DNA of 64,000 bases from Halomarina halobia. Its GTDB lineage: Archaea; Halobacteriota; Halobacteria; Halobacteriales; Haloarculaceae. The notes beneath the pieces are model-generated. The model was not told the origin of the DNA, made no database searches, and saw only the letters and a program-made list of their open reading frames with translations. Shown piece after piece: positions 35,289 through 44,130 of this stretch. Position numbers and translations under genes: made by a program. The DNA is taken from assembly GCF_029338575.1 (NCBI RefSeq), contig NZ_CP119992.1:1736001-1800000 (forward strand). The letters run 5' to 3'. Each line of letters opens with the position of its first letter. Position 1 is the stretch's first letter.

Positions 35289-36185
35289 ATGCGCTTCATC
35301 GAGGAGGTGGTCGTCGACGACTTCCTGCCGACGTTCCGCTCGATGCTCGCCGAGGACCTCCGTGGACGGGGGCTCACGCAGAACGAGGTGGCGACGCTGC
35401 TCGGCATCAGTCAGAGCGCCGTCTCGAAGTACGCCCACGGCGACATCGACCGCCGCGAGGAGGTGCTCGCAGACGAGCGCGTGCGCGCTCTCGTCGCCCG
35501 CCTCGGCGAGGGTCTCGCCGCCGGAGAGATGAGCCGCGTGCAGGCGCTCGTCGAGACGGAGGTGCTCATCCGGCGGCTGGAGCGGGGCGACCTGCTCGCG
35601 ACGCTCCACGAGCAGGCGATGCCCGAACTCGCGGAGTACGACGGCGACTTCGCCGTCCACGACGCCGACAGCGGGCTCCGGGAGGCCGAGCGCGCGCTGG
35701 CTTCGATCCGGCGCGGCCTCCGTATTCTCTCGAACGCGAGCGGGTTCGCCGCGCTCATCCCCGCGGTCGGGTCGAACCTCGTCGAGTGCCTCCCCGAGGC
35801 GGACGACATCGACGACGTGGCCGCCGTCCCGGGGCGCATCCTCGACATCAAGGGGCGGGCGACCGTCCCCGGTGAGCCCGAGTTCGGCGTCAGCGAGCAC
35901 GTCGCTGGCGTCCTGCTCGCGGCCCGGGCCGGCGGCAGCGACGCGCGCGGTGCGCTGAACGTCCGCTACGACCCCGCCCTCGTCGCCCGCGCCGAGGAGC
36001 GGGGGTTGACTGTCCGCGAGTTCGACGCCGAGGGCGATCTCGACGCCGCCGTTGAGGCCGCGCTGACCGACGACCCCGACGTGGACGTCCTCTATCAGAC
36101 GGGAGGGTTCGGCATCGAACCGATCGCCTACGTGCTCGCGCCCGACGCCGCGACGGCCGCCGAGCGCGTCCGCGATCTCCGATGA
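35289..36185 (+). CDS. thiR: ThiR: HTH-ThiN transcriptional regulator of thiamine genes
   Basis: A 298-residue two-domain protein. Residues 1-75 hold a Cro/XRE-like helix-turn-helix ([20 protein letters not shown], about 28-47). Residues about 130-298 are a ThiN (thiamine-phosphate synthase-like) domain, with [40 protein letters not shown] and the terminal [17 protein letters not shown]. In archaea this architecture is the ThiR regulator, in which the ThiN domain senses thiamine phosphates rather than making them. thi4, about 8 kb away, is its expected target. The methyltransferase start overlaps its stop by 4 bp (ATGA). Confidence 0.88.
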   Translation: MRFIEEVVVDDFLPTFRSMLAEDLRGRGLTQNEVATLLGISQSAVSKYAHGDIDRREEVLADERVRALVARLGEGLAAGEMSRVQALVETEVLIRRLERGDLLATLHEQAMPELAEYDGDFAVHDADSGLREAERALASIRRGLRILSNASGFAALIPAVGSNLVECLPEADDIDDVAAVPGRILDIKGRATVPGEPEFGVSEHVAGVLLAARAGGSDARGALNVRYDPALVARAEERGLTVREFDAEGDLDAAVEAALTDDPDVDVLYQTGGFGIEPIAYVLAPDAATAAERVRDLR

Positions 36186-36850
36186 GCGTCCGCGCGTTCT
36201 ACGGGCGCTACGCGGCGCTGTACGACGCCATCGCCACCGCCCCCGGCGTCGCCCGCTGGCGCGCCGTCGCCGCGGACGCGCTCGACCTCGATCCCGGCGA
36301 CACCGTCGTCGAGATGGGCTGCGGGACGGGCGCGAACCTCCGCCACCTGCGCGAGCGCGTCGGACCGGAGGGGACGGTGGTCGGCGTCGACCTCACCCGC
36401 CCGCTGCTGCGGTACGCCCGGACGCGCGTCCGCGCCGAGGGGTGGGCGAACGTCCACCTCGCGCAGGCGGACGCCGCTCGACCGCCGATCGGTCGCGCCG
36501 ACGCCGTCCTCGGGTCGTTCGTCGTCGGGTTGCTCGCCGATCCGGCCGCCGCCGTCGACGGCTGGTGTGACCTCGCGTCCGGCCGGGTCGCCCTCCTGGA
36601 CGCGACGAGCAGCGCCCACCCGGTCGGCTCGCTCCTCAACCCCGCCTTCGGCGCGTTCGTGGGTGCGGGCGCGCCGGCCGACGCGCTCGCCGGATCGGTA
36701 CAGCAGGCGCTCGCCGGGGGGCGCGCACGCCGTCGCCTCGACGAGCGGGTCCGGGCGGCGCGCGACGCCCTCGCCGCCCGGACCGCGGACCGCCGCCACG
36801 AGGAGCGCGCCCTGGGGTTCGTCGGCGTCACGAGCGGCCGGGTCGAGTGA
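36182..36850 (+). CDS. SAM-dependent methyltransferase
   Basis: A 222-residue class I methyltransferase. The SAM loop is [20 protein letters not shown] (about 41-60), followed by the acidic [11 protein letters not shown] and [20 protein letters not shown]. The N-terminal [20 protein letters not shown] is typical of the UbiE/Methyltransf_11 group. The C-terminal part is Ala/Arg-rich and helical. Substrate unknown. It overlaps thiR by 4 bp and is translated with it. Copy A of the structured repeat element lies downstream. Confidence 0.85.
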   Translation: MSVRAFYGRYAALYDAIATAPGVARWRAVAADALDLDPGDTVVEMGCGTGANLRHLRERVGPEGTVVGVDLTRPLLRYARTRVRAEGWANVHLAQADAARPPIGRADAVLGSFVVGLLADPAAAVDGWCDLASGRVALLDATSSAHPVGSLLNPAFGAFVGAGAPADALAGSVQQALAGGRARRRLDERVRAARDALAARTADRRHEERALGFVGVTSGRVE

Positions 36851-36942
36851 GCGCCCCGTTCCTCGACACCTCCGCTCGCGGCGCTCGCCGGTCGCCGAAC
36901 GGGTGGAGGCACGCTGCGCGAACGCAGAACCGGTGGGGCAAG

Positions 36943-37343
36943 CAGGCGACGCCGCGGGAGAGATCCGGTTCGCGGGGCGTGGCGTCGCACAACCGCGAGC
37001 ACCCCGCGTCGAGAGTCAGCGCACGGGGACCCTGGTCCCGTTCTCAGTTATAAAGGTGCGGAGCGTGCGAGCAGCCCGAACGCCCCGATCATCACCACCG
37101 GCACCAGCGCGGCACCCGCGAGGAGCGCGGACAACGCGAACGGCCGGCAGCGCCGGCCGTGAGTGAGGCCGACGGCCGAGCGAGCGGACCGACGTTCACG
37201 GGAGTAGGGCTCTCGTGAGCCGACCGGAACGCGGCGCGTTCCGGTGACGACCCCCCGAGCGAAGCGAGGGGGTGAGGAGGGTTTTGCTCCAGCTTTTGCC
37301 GGGAAGCGAGCGAAGCGAGCGACCGCAGCAAAAGCTGGTGGTT
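36943..37343 (-). repeat. Structured intergenic element, copy A
   Basis: About 400 bp starting at the engB stop codon and reading away from engB on the minus strand. In order it has: hairpin CCAGCTTTTGC...GCAAAAGCTGG; hairpin CCCCCTCG-CTTCG-CTCGGGGG; a copy-specific insert; the conserved GGGTGCCGCGCTGGTGCC; a TATA-like box (minus strand CTTTATAA, 37048-37055); then four 8-mers that can fold as an H-type pseudoknot. These are 37000-37007 with 36972-36979 (GCGGGGTG/CGCCCCGC, with one G-U pair) and 36981-36988 with 36946-36953 (GCGACGCC/GGCGTCGC). The same design recurs in copies B, C and D. Confidence 0.8.
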
Positions 37344-37961
37344 CTAGAAGAACTTGAGCAGGTCGTCGCGCTTCGCCTCGTGGAGGTGGGTGCGGACGGC
37401 GTCCGTCAGCGCGTCGACGTTCCCGCGCTTGGCGGAGATGGGGGCGATCGTGTCCCGCCACTGCTGCCAGGGCGGGAGGAGGCCGAGGCGCTCGCAGAGT
37501 TCGTTCAGCCGTTCGTCGCGGTCGTCGACCTTGTCCATCTTGTTCACGGCGACGACCGGCGGGATGCCGAGCTCCTCGAGGAAGTGAAACAGCTCGACGT
37601 CGTGAGGGATCTCGCCGCGCTCCGCGTGGCGGTCGATGATGTCCACGACGCTCTTGCCGTCCACGACGAGCACGCCGACGAGGATATCATCGGCGTGGGT
37701 TTCGAGGTAGCGGACGATGTCGGTCTTGATTCGCTCGCGGCGCTCCTCGGGGACGCCCTCCATGAAGCCGAAACCGGGGAGGTCCGTGAGGACGAAGCTC
37801 TCCGGGGCCCAGTCGTAGTGGTTGGGCCGGCGCGTGACGCCGGGCTTCCCGCCGGTCGAGAACTGGTGTCCGGTCAACTGGCGCATGAGCGTCGATTTAC
37901 CGACGTTCGAGCGCCCGACGAACACCACCTCGGCGTCGCGGTCGGGACGGGAGTCGAACAT
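37344..37961 (-). CDS. engB: GTP-binding protein EngB (YsxC-like)
   Basis: A 205-residue TRAFAC-class GTPase. G1 is [16 protein letters not shown] (GRSNVGKS at 16-23), G3 is [10 protein letters not shown]4 is VAVNKMDKV and G5 lies in APISAKRG. The order, length and [14 protein letters not shown] switch region fit EngB, involved in large ribosomal subunit assembly. The C-terminus ends DDLLKFF and its TAG stop is the first base group of repeat element copy A. It is divergent from the DUF5518 gene. Confidence 0.92.
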   Translation of the reverse strand: MFDSRPDRDAEVVFVGRSNVGKSTLMRQLTGHQFSTGGKPGVTRRPNHYDWAPESFVLTDLPGFGFMEGVPEERRERIKTDIVRYLETHADDILVGVLVVDGKSVVDIIDRHAERGEIPHDVELFHFLEELGIPPVVAVNKMDKVDDRDERLNELCERLGLLPPWQQWRDTIAPISAKRGNVDALTDAVRTHLHEAKRDDLLKFF

Positions 37962-38101
37962 ACCCGCGATACCCGAGCGGCGAGCAAAAACCCGCCGGGT
38001 CGCAATCGGACGACGGGGCGAAACGCGCCGCGCGATCCATCGACCGGCCGAAAAATCGGACGTCCATCGGGCCGATATCGTCTCGAAGGTGGTAAAAAAT
38101 C

Positions 38102-38109
38102 GTTATATT
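38102..38109 (+). promoter_or_regulatory. TATA box for the DUF5518 gene at 38135
   Basis: GTTATATT in an AT-rich stretch lies 26-33 bp before the ATG, consistent with a leaderless transcript. The whole 38085-38135 region is A+T-rich compared with its surroundings. Confidence 0.55.
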
Positions 38110-38134
38110 CGTTCGTGACGGATATTGTATCGGT

Positions 38135-38536
38135 ATGAAACTGAACGTACGTGCAGTGATATACGGGTTCGTAGCGACTGTGATCGTCGGGCTCCTCAGC
38201 GGAGCGGTCGTCCCCTTCACGGACATGAGCCTCCCGGCCGTCGGGTACGGTCTCACCGGCGTCATCGGCGGGCTCGTCGCGGGATACGTGGCGGGCGGCT
38301 CGCTCGGAAACGGGGCGCTCAACGGCGGCGTGGCGACGATCGTCGGCGCGCTCGTCGCGCTCGTCATCCTGACCCTCATCGGGACGCTCGCCGCCGGACT
38401 CCTTGGCGTCGGTATCTTCGTCGCCGGGATCGTGCTCCTCGTCGTCGCGGCCATTCCCGGCGCGGTCGGCGGTGCCATCGGCGCGTGGGCCAAGGGTCGC
38501 TCCGAGACCCGCATGACCGGCCGGCCGACCGCCTGA
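38135..38536 (+). CDS. DUF5518 membrane protein
   Basis: A 133-residue membrane protein with four hydrophobic segments: AVIYGFVATVIVGLLSGAVV, VGYGLTGVIGGLVAGYVAGG, VATIVGALVALVILTLIGTL and GVGIFVAGIVLLVVAAIPGA. The Gly-rich GGLVAGYVAGGSLGNGALNGG between helices 2 and 3 is the DUF5518 hallmark. A second member (42580-42939) has the same motif as GGFVAGYIAKGGVGNGAWHG. The function is unknown; it may be a small channel-like or scaffold protein. It has its own leaderless promoter. Confidence 0.85.
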   Translation: MKLNVRAVIYGFVATVIVGLLSGAVVPFTDMSLPAVGYGLTGVIGGLVAGYVAGGSLGNGALNGGVATIVGALVALVILTLIGTLAAGLLGVGIFVAGIVLLVVAAIPGAVGGAIGAWAKGRSETRMTGRPTA

Positions 38537-38585
38537 GCGCCTCGACGGATTCGACTTTTTTGTACCCGCCCGACGAGCGTGAGCC

Positions 38586-39302
38586 ATGGAGGACGCGAGC
38601 AAGGCAGCCGTGCGCGACGCGGTCTGGACGCGATTCGAGGAGGGCGACTTCGCCCGGTTCCCGTTCCCGCCGCGGGGGCGCATTCCCAACTTCGTCGGAG
38701 CCGAGCGCGCCGCCGAACGGCTGTTCGGGACGCCCGAGTGGAAGCGCGCGGCGGTGCTCAAGGCGAACCCCGACTCGCCGCAGCGTCCGGTCAGGAAGCG
38801 CGCGCTCGCGGCCGGTAAGACCGTCTACATGGCCGTCCCTCGCCTGCGCGATGAGGAGTGCTTCGTCGAACTCGACCCGGCCCGCATCGATGACTACGAC
38901 CACGCGTCCACCATCAAGGGCTCCTCTGAGCTCGGCGTCCGGGTCGGCCCGGACGCGCTCCCCGAGATCGACCTCGTCGTCGCCGGGAGCGTGGCGGTCT
39001 CGGAGGCGGGCGTCCGGATCGGCAAGGGCGAGGGCTACAGCGACCTCGAGTACGCGATCCTGCGGGAACTCGGCGCGGTGGACGACGGGACGCCGCTGGC
39101 GACGACCGTCCACGAGGCGCAGGTCGGGGACTGGGACGCGACGGCGGACGCCCACGACGTCCCCCTCGACCTGATCGCCACCCCGGGGCGGGTGATCCGC
39201 GCCGCTTCGACGGACGCGACGAAGCCCGGCGGGATCGACTGGGGGCTGCTCGACGACGAGCGCGTCGAGGAGATCCCCGTCCTGCGACGGCTCCGCCGGT
39301 AG
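38586..39302 (+). CDS. 5-formyltetrahydrofolate cyclo-ligase
   Basis: A 238-residue enzyme of the 5-FTHF cyclo-ligase family, which converts 5-formyl-THF to 5,10-methenyl-THF with ATP. It has RFPFPPRGRIPNFVGAERAA and LKANPDSPQRPVRKRALAAG near the N-terminus, KTVYMAVPRLRDEECFVELD in the middle, the conserved GVRIGKGEGYSDLEYAILRE active-site motif and a terminal DLIATPGRVIRA. It stands alone between DUF5518 and DUF389 genes. Length slightly exceeds bacterial members, as usual in archaea. Confidence 0.92.
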   Translation: MEDASKAAVRDAVWTRFEEGDFARFPFPPRGRIPNFVGAERAAERLFGTPEWKRAAVLKANPDSPQRPVRKRALAAGKTVYMAVPRLRDEECFVELDPARIDDYDHASTIKGSSELGVRVGPDALPEIDLVVAGSVAVSEAGVRIGKGEGYSDLEYAILRELGAVDDGTPLATTVHEAQVGDWDATADAHDVPLDLIATPGRVIRAASTDATKPGGIDWGLLDDERVEEIPVLRRLRR

Positions 39303-39349
39303 CCGACGTCGGGGGCAGCTATTTCTCGTCGGGACGAGACGGGCCACTC

Positions 39350-40669
39350 GTGCGACTCGTACAGATCGCGCTCCCGACCGCGAAGCGGGAGACGGTACTC
39401 GGCGCGCTCGACGACGAGGGGATCGACTACGTCGTGAGCGACGAGACGTCGGGTCGTGAGTACGACGCAGTCGTCTCCTTTCCCGTCCCCACGAGCGCGG
39501 TCGAGGACGTCCTCGCGCGCCTGCGTGGCGTCGGTATCGACGAACGCTCCTACACCGTCGTCACCGACGCGACGACGGTCGTCTCGGAGCGGTTCGACGC
39601 CCTCGAGGAATCGTACGAGGAGGACGGCGGCTCCGAGGACCGGATCGCCCGGGAGGAGCTACTGACGCGCGCGAACGACCTCGCCAGCAAACCGGGCATC
39701 TACGTGGCGCTGACGGTCATCAGCGCCGTCATCGCCACCGCTGGGCTGCTGCTCGACTCGCCCGCCACGGTCGTCGGGTCGATGGTGATCGCGCCGCTCA
39801 TCGGGCCCGCGATGGCCGCGAGCGTGGGGACGGTCGTCGACGACCGCGAGCTCTGGATCCGCGGCGTCCGCATGCAGTTTCTCGGGCTCGGGCTGTCGGT
39901 CCTCTCCGCGGCCGCGTTCGCCCTGCTCGTCCGGTGGACCAACCTCGTCCCGCCGAGCGTCGACCCGACGACGATCCCGCAGGTGCGCGAGCGCATCGCG
40001 CCGGACTTCCTCTCGCTCGCGGTCGCCCTCGGGGCGGGAACGGCCGGCGCGCTGAGCCTCCGTACGGGCGTCTCCACCGCGCTCGTCGGCGTGATGATCG
40101 CCGTCGCGCTCATCCCGCCCGCCGCGACCGTCGGCATCGGCGTGGCCTACGGCATCCCCGGGGTGGCGCTCTCCTCCAGCGTGCTCGTGCTCGTGAACGT
40201 CCTCTCTATCAACCTCGCGGCCCTCGTCGTGCTCTGGTACTCGGGCTACCGCCCCGAGCAGTTCTTCCGGCGGGAGGAGGCGCGGAGCGCGACGGCGAAG
40301 CGCGTCGCGGCGCTCCTGTTCGCCATCGCCGTCCTCTCGGTGTTCCTCGGCGGCGTCACCTACGACAGCTACCAGACCGCGAAGACGAAGGAGGCGATAA
40401 ACGCGCAGGTCGACGCCGCCGTCGCGGAGACGGACTCCCCGGTGGTCCTCCTCGAGACGAGCATCGAGACGGACCGCGGCGGCCTGTTCCTGGACGAACC
40501 GACGGAAGTCGTCGTCACCGTCGGCGCGCCGCCCGGCGAACGGCCGGACGACCTCGCCGAGCGCATCGACCGCCGCATCCGTCGCCAGACAGGGACCGAC
40601 CTGGCCGTCGAGGTGCGCTACGTCGAGGTCACCCGGGCGAGCATCAAACCGGCGTTTGAGGCTTCGTGA
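39350..40669 (+). CDS. DUF389 (TIGR00341) membrane protein
   Basis: A 439-residue membrane protein. A cytosolic N-terminal part of about 110 residues resembles a ferredoxin-like fold (MRLVQIALPTAKRETVLGAL). The DUF389 core then has about six or seven helices, with motifs SPATVVGSMVIAPLIGPAMA and GVSTALVGVMIAVALIPPAA. A C-terminal soluble domain follows (VVVTVGAPPGERPDDLAERI). The start codon is GTG at 39350. Function is unknown; DUF389 proteins are suspected transporters or sensors. Confidence 0.88.
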   Translation: MRLVQIALPTAKRETVLGALDDEGIDYVVSDETSGREYDAVVSFPVPTSAVEDVLARLRGVGIDERSYTVVTDATTVVSERFDALEESYEEDGGSEDRIAREELLTRANDLASKPGIYVALTVISAVIATAGLLLDSPATVVGSMVIAPLIGPAMAASVGTVVDDRELWIRGVRMQFLGLGLSVLSAAAFALLVRWTNLVPPSVDPTTIPQVRERIAPDFLSLAVALGAGTAGALSLRTGVSTALVGVMIAVALIPPAATVGIGVAYGIPGVALSSSVLVLVNVLSINLAALVVLWYSGYRPEQFFRREEARSATAKRVAALLFAIAVLSVFLGGVTYDSYQTAKTKEAINAQVDAAVAETDSPVVLLETSIETDRGGLFLDEPTEVVVTVGAPPGERPDDLAERIDRRIRRQTGTDLAVEVRYVEVTRASIKPAFEAS

Positions 40670-40706
40670 AGGTGATGCCGGGCGCGAGCGTCAGCTTCCC
40701 TCACAC

Positions 40707-41444
40707 ATGCGATCGAGAACGAAGGTCACACTGGCGGGGGCGCTCGCGCTCCTGCTCGTCACCGCGGGATGCCTCGGCACCGCGGCGCCGGGGGCGGACG
40801 CCCCGCCGAGCGAGAACGAACGCGACGCCGTCACCGTGACGGGCACCGGCACGGTCGAGGCCGCTCCCGACCGGGCGGAGCTTCACCTCGCGGTCGTGGG
40901 AACCGCCGACAGCGCCGACGAGGCGCGCGAACGGGCGGCCGAGGCCGCCGCGCGGATGCGGGACGCGCTCCGCGCGGCCGGGATCCCCGACGACGCCGTC
41001 GAGACGGTCGGCTACTCGCTCGGCGCGGAGTACGACCGCGGCGGCGAGCGGCGCGAGGTCGTCGGCCACCGCGCCGTCCACACCTACCGCGTCACGCTGT
41101 CCGACGTGGACGCCGCCGGATCGGTCGTCGACACGGCGGTCGAGAACGGAGCGGCGCGCGTCTCGTCGGTCCGGTTCACGCTCTCCGAGGAGCGCCGCGA
41201 GGAACTCCGCGGGCAGGCCATCGAGCGGGCGATGGATCGCGCGCGAGGCGACGCCGAGGCCGTCGCGGCGGCGGGCGACCTGACGCTCGGCGGGATCGAG
41301 TCGGTCTCGACGACGGACCGCGGCGGCCCGTACCCGGTGTACGCCGAGGCGGCGAGCGGCGACGCGGGCGGAGGGACGCGGTTCGATCCCGGTCGCGCGT
41401 CGGTGACGGCGACCGTGACGGTCGCCTACGCGATCGAGGAGTAG
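40707..41444 (+). CDS. SIMPL (DUF541) domain lipoprotein
   Basis: A 245-residue secreted protein. The signal LAGALALLLVTAGCLG ends in a lipobox (TAGC, Cys22), so it is likely a membrane-anchored lipoprotein. The mature part is the SIMPL/DUF541 fold: VTVTGTGTVEAAPDRAELHL, VETVGYSLGAEYDRGGERRE, VVGHRAVHTYRVTLSDVDAA and the terminal RASVTATVTVAYAIEE. Members are periplasmic or surface proteins of unclear role in stress resistance. It follows the DUF389 gene after 37 bp, in the same direction. Confidence 0.88.
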   Translation: MRSRTKVTLAGALALLLVTAGCLGTAAPGADAPPSENERDAVTVTGTGTVEAAPDRAELHLAVVGTADSADEARERAAEAAARMRDALRAAGIPDDAVETVGYSLGAEYDRGGERREVVGHRAVHTYRVTLSDVDAAGSVVDTAVENGAARVSSVRFTLSEERREELRGQAIERAMDRARGDAEAVAAAGDLTLGGIESVSTTDRGGPYPVYAEAASGDAGGGTRFDPGRASVTATVTVAYAIEE

Positions 41445-41502
41445 CTCCGACGACCGGCGATCGGTGGTTCAGTAGTCGGTAGTCGCTCCTCGCGAGGAGC
41501 GA

Positions 41503-42489
41503 CTACCCCTCGAACGGGAGTTCGATCTCGTAGTCCACCGCCTCGACCGCCGCGTCGAGCAGTTCCTCGACGCCCTCCTCCTCCGTGACACTGACGTAGG
41601 CGTCGGCGTCGAGGTCGCGCGACCGGTCGGCCTTCGTACAGACGGTGAGGACGGGGATGTCGGCGAAGCGGTCCGCCAGCTCGTCGCGCAGGGCGAGTTG
41701 CACCTCGACCGGATAGCCGCACTCCGCGCTCGCGTCGACGAAGACGAGGATGCAGTCGGCGAGGTGCCGCAGTGCGCTGACGGCCTGGCGCTCGATGCCG
41801 TTGCGCTCGGCCTCGGGGCGGTCGAGCAGCCCCGGCGTGTCGATGAGCTGGTAACGGACGTGGTCGCGCTCGACGTGGCCCACGCGGACCTGCTTCGTGG
41901 TGAACGGGTAGGATGCCACCTCGTTTCTCGCGTTCGTCACGCGGTTGACGAACGTGGACTTCCCGACGTTCGGGTAGCCCGCGACGACGATCGTCGGCTG
42001 GTCGGCGCGGATGTCGGGCAGCGTCTTCAGCGTGTCCCGGGCCTCGCCGAGGGCTTCGAGATCCTCAGAGACCTCGCGCGTGACGTCGGCGAGGCGGGCG
42101 AACGCCTGCTTTCGGTGCTTGCGCGCGAGGTCGGCGTCGACGCCGCGCAGCTTCGACTGGTACTCGTCGCGGATGTGCCCGGCCTGCCGCCCGGCCCACA
42201 TCACCTCCGAGAGGTGTGTACGGAGACCGTCGACGCCGCCCGGGCAGTCGCCGTGGGCCGGGACGACGGCGTCGGCGAGTTCGCGGTAGAACGGATCGAC
42301 GCGGTCGAAGTCGGGCCAGGAGGTGGTCACGTTCTGGAGGTTGTCCGAGAGGATGTTGCCCGCGGTCTGCAGCATCGACCGCTGGGCCTCCGCGCCCGAC
42401 TTCGCGCGGCCCGCCCGCGCCGCCCGCGAGAACGCCTTGTCGACGAGTTCCTCCGCCCGCGGTACGGTGGGGAGGTCTTCGTAGGTCAT
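41503..42489 (-). CDS. NOG1 family GTP-binding protein
   Basis: A 328-residue NOG1-type GTPase. The N-terminal NOG1_N helical region (about 1-160) includes SMLQTAGNILSDNLQNVTTS and HLSEVMWAGRQAGHIRDEYQ. The G domain has G1 GYPNVGKS (171-178), the switch PFTTKQVRVGHV, G3 DTPGLLDRP (217 onward) and G4 TKADR. NOG1 acts in large-subunit ribosome biogenesis in eukaryotes; archaeal homologues are inferred to do likewise. The ATG at 42489 gives MTYEDLPTVPRAEEL, the family N-terminus. Confidence 0.93.
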   Translation of the reverse strand: MTYEDLPTVPRAEELVDKAFSRAARAGRAKSGAEAQRSMLQTAGNILSDNLQNVTTSWPDFDRVDPFYRELADAVVPAHGDCPGGVDGLRTHLSEVMWAGRQAGHIRDEYQSKLRGVDADLARKHRKQAFARLADVTREVSEDLEALGEARDTLKTLPDIRADQPTIVVAGYPNVGKSTFVNRVTNARNEVASYPFTTKQVRVGHVERDHVRYQLIDTPGLLDRPEAERNGIERQAVSALRHLADCILVFVDASAECGYPVEVQLALRDELADRFADIPVLTVCTKADRSRDLDADAYVSVTEEEGVEELLDAAVEAVDYEIELPFEG

Positions 42490-42579
42490 ACCCTCCGTAC
42501 CGGACGAGCACGCAAAAGCACGTTCCTTGTGCGCGGGGAGAGGGATCAGCGCTTTACCCCGCGAGGACGTATCCCGGCC

Positions 42580-42939
42580 ATGGTCAACTGGCGCGCCGTC
42601 CTCGTCGGGTTCGGCGTCGAACTGGTCCTCGGCATCGTCGGCCTGGTCGTCCCGGTCCTCGGTCAGCTCACCGCGGCCGTCGTCGGCGGGTTCGTCGCGG
42701 GCTACATCGCGAAGGGCGGCGTCGGCAACGGCGCGTGGCACGGGCTGCTCGCCGGGGCGTTCGGCGGGCTCGTCGTCGCCCTAATCGTCGGGGTCGGCGG
42801 CACCGCGGTGCTCGGTCTCGCGGGCGGTTCCGAGGGCCTGCTCGCCGGCCTCGGCGTGACGGCGCTCGTCGTCGTCATCTGGCTGCTGCTGTCGCTCCCC
42901 TCCGCGGTCGGCGGGGCGCTCGGCGCGGCGCTGTCGTGA
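42580..42939 (+). CDS. DUF5518 membrane protein, second paralogue
   Basis: A 119-residue membrane protein with four hydrophobic helices (LVGFGVELVLGIVGLVVPVL, LTAAVVGGFVAGYIAKGGVG, LAGAFGGLVVALIVGVGGTA, GVTALVVVIWLLLSLPSAVG). The DUF5518 Gly motif YIAKGGVGNGAWHGLLAG lies between helices 2 and 3. It is related to the protein at 38135-38536 but diverged. It lies divergently from the NOG1 gene and 41 bp before the ASCH gene. Function unknown. Confidence 0.85.
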   Translation: MVNWRAVLVGFGVELVLGIVGLVVPVLGQLTAAVVGGFVAGYIAKGGVGNGAWHGLLAGAFGGLVVALIVGVGGTAVLGLAGGSEGLLAGLGVTALVVVIWLLLSLPSAVGGALGAALS

Positions 42940-42980
42940 GCAGGGCGTACGCTTTACACCGTCCGGTGCGACCGTCCGAC

Positions 42981-43295
42981 ATGGCGACGATAGACCCCGA
43001 GGTACTCCTGCCGAACGAGCGCCTGCGGGAACTGGCCGAGGACGGCGAACTCGTGCAGATCCACCGCGGCGACCAGTACGCCGAGGAGGGAGACACGTTC
43101 GAGATCGACGGCGAGACGTTCGAGGTGACGGCCGTCGAGCACCGGACGCTCGGCGACCTCACGGACGAGGACGCCCGCGCCGAGGGATCGGAGGACCTGG
43201 CCGCGTACAGGGAGCGGATGGAGCGCGTCCACCGCGACCGCTTCGAGTGGGACGACGAGGCCGAGGTCGTACGCCACCGCTTCGAGGCGGTCTGA
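42981..43295 (+). CDS. ASCH-domain-like protein
   Basis: A 104-residue acidic protein. It reads as a small PUA-like/ASCH fold: LLPNERLRELAEDGELVQIH, then the strand FEIDGETFEVTAVEHRTLGD and the family-typical end DLTDEDARAEGSEDLAAYRE with the terminal DEAEVVRHRFEAV. ASCH domains are thought to bind RNA. It follows the DUF5518 paralogue in the same direction; no functional link is evident. Confidence 0.8.
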   Translation: MATIDPEVLLPNERLRELAEDGELVQIHRGDQYAEEGDTFEIDGETFEVTAVEHRTLGDLTDEDARAEGSEDLAAYRERMERVHRDRFEWDDEAEVVRHRFEAV

Positions 43296-43341
43296 GCGCC
43301 GCGGCGGCGATCGGCTCCGCTACCGCCGACGGTCGGCCCGC

Positions 43342-43629
43342 CTATCGCCGCGACTCCAGCTCGGCGAGCAGGTCGTCCAACTCCATTCCCTTCATCGAGA
43401 GCAGGACGAGCAGGTGGTAGACGATGTCCGCGCTCTCGTGGGCGATCTCCTCGCGGTCGTCGTCCTTCGCGGCGAGGACGAGTTCGGTCGTCTCCTCGCC
43501 CAGCTTCTCGAGGACGGCGTTCTCGCCCTTCTCGTGGGTGAACAGCGACGCCGTGTAGGACCCCTCGGGAAGCGTCTCCCGCCTGCTCTCGATGACGTCG
43601 AATAGCTCCCGGAGCACGTCGTCGCTCAC
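43342..43629 (-). CDS. hisE: Phosphoribosyl-ATP diphosphatase
   Basis: A 95-residue HisE (MazG-like all-alpha fold) that hydrolyses phosphoribosyl-ATP to phosphoribosyl-AMP in histidine synthesis. Motifs are LPEGSYTASLFTHEKGENAV, KLGEETTELVLAAKDDDREE and the metal-binding HESADIVYHLLVLLSMKG. The start overlaps the end of the DUF151 gene by 4 bp, so the two are co-transcribed. No other his genes are nearby. Confidence 0.95.
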   Translation of the reverse strand: MSDDVLRELFDVIESRRETLPEGSYTASLFTHEKGENAVLEKLGEETTELVLAAKDDDREEIAHESADIVYHLLVLLSMKGMELDDLLAELESRR

Positions 43630-44069
43630 TGGACCACCTCGCGGATGTCGTCGAGGTCGTCGAACCGGTCGAGGGGTTCGCCGCCGTCCTCGAACACCGT
43701 CTCGTCGACGGTGATCGGACAGTCGGTGCGGGCGGCGAGCGCCAGCGCGTCGCTGGGACGGGCGTCCACGATCACGTCGTTCCGGGGCGTGTTCAGGTAG
43801 AGGTCCGCGATGTACGTCTCGTCGCGCACCTCCGAGACGTGGACGCGGTCGACCCGCCCGCCCAACTCCTCTACGACGTCGAGCAGGAGGTCGTGGGTGA
43901 GCGGTCGACCGATGTCGATCGCGTCGAGGCCGCGCGCGATGCTGGCCGCCTCGTCGAACCCGATGACGATCGGGAGCACGTCGACGGTGCCCTCGGCACC
44001 GAGAAGGACGACCGGTGCCGGTCCCTGAGGCGTGCCGGCGACGCGAACCGCCTCGATGAACGCGTTCAT
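43626..44069 (-). CDS. DUF151 bifunctional nuclease family protein
   Basis: A 147-residue protein of the DUF151 family, named after a plant bifunctional DNase/RNase. Motifs are VVLLGAEGTVDVLPIVIGFD, ARGLDAIDIGRPLTHDLLLD, YIADLYLNTPRNDVIVDARP and SDALALAARTDCPITVDETV. It overlaps the start of hisE by 4 bp. Nuclease activity is known only from a few members, so it is not certain here. Confidence 0.9.
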   Translation of the reverse strand: MNAFIEAVRVAGTPQGPAPVVLLGAEGTVDVLPIVIGFDEAASIARGLDAIDIGRPLTHDLLLDVVEELGGRVDRVHVSEVRDETYIADLYLNTPRNDVIVDARPSDALALAARTDCPITVDETVFEDGGEPLDRFDDLDDIREVVQ

Positions 44070-44130
44070 ACCTGCCGGACGAGCGCCCCGCGCAAAACGT
44101 CTGCGGGATGGAGCGGGCGAACGAGCGCCG

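Noticed and set aside
36960..37150. Small hydrophobic peptide encoded in the structured element (GAALVPVVMIGAFGLLA in copy A)
   Set aside because: The hydrophobic stretch appears in copies A, B and D only in part, copy C is frameshifted there, and no common start codon precedes it. Nucleotide structure explains the conservation better.
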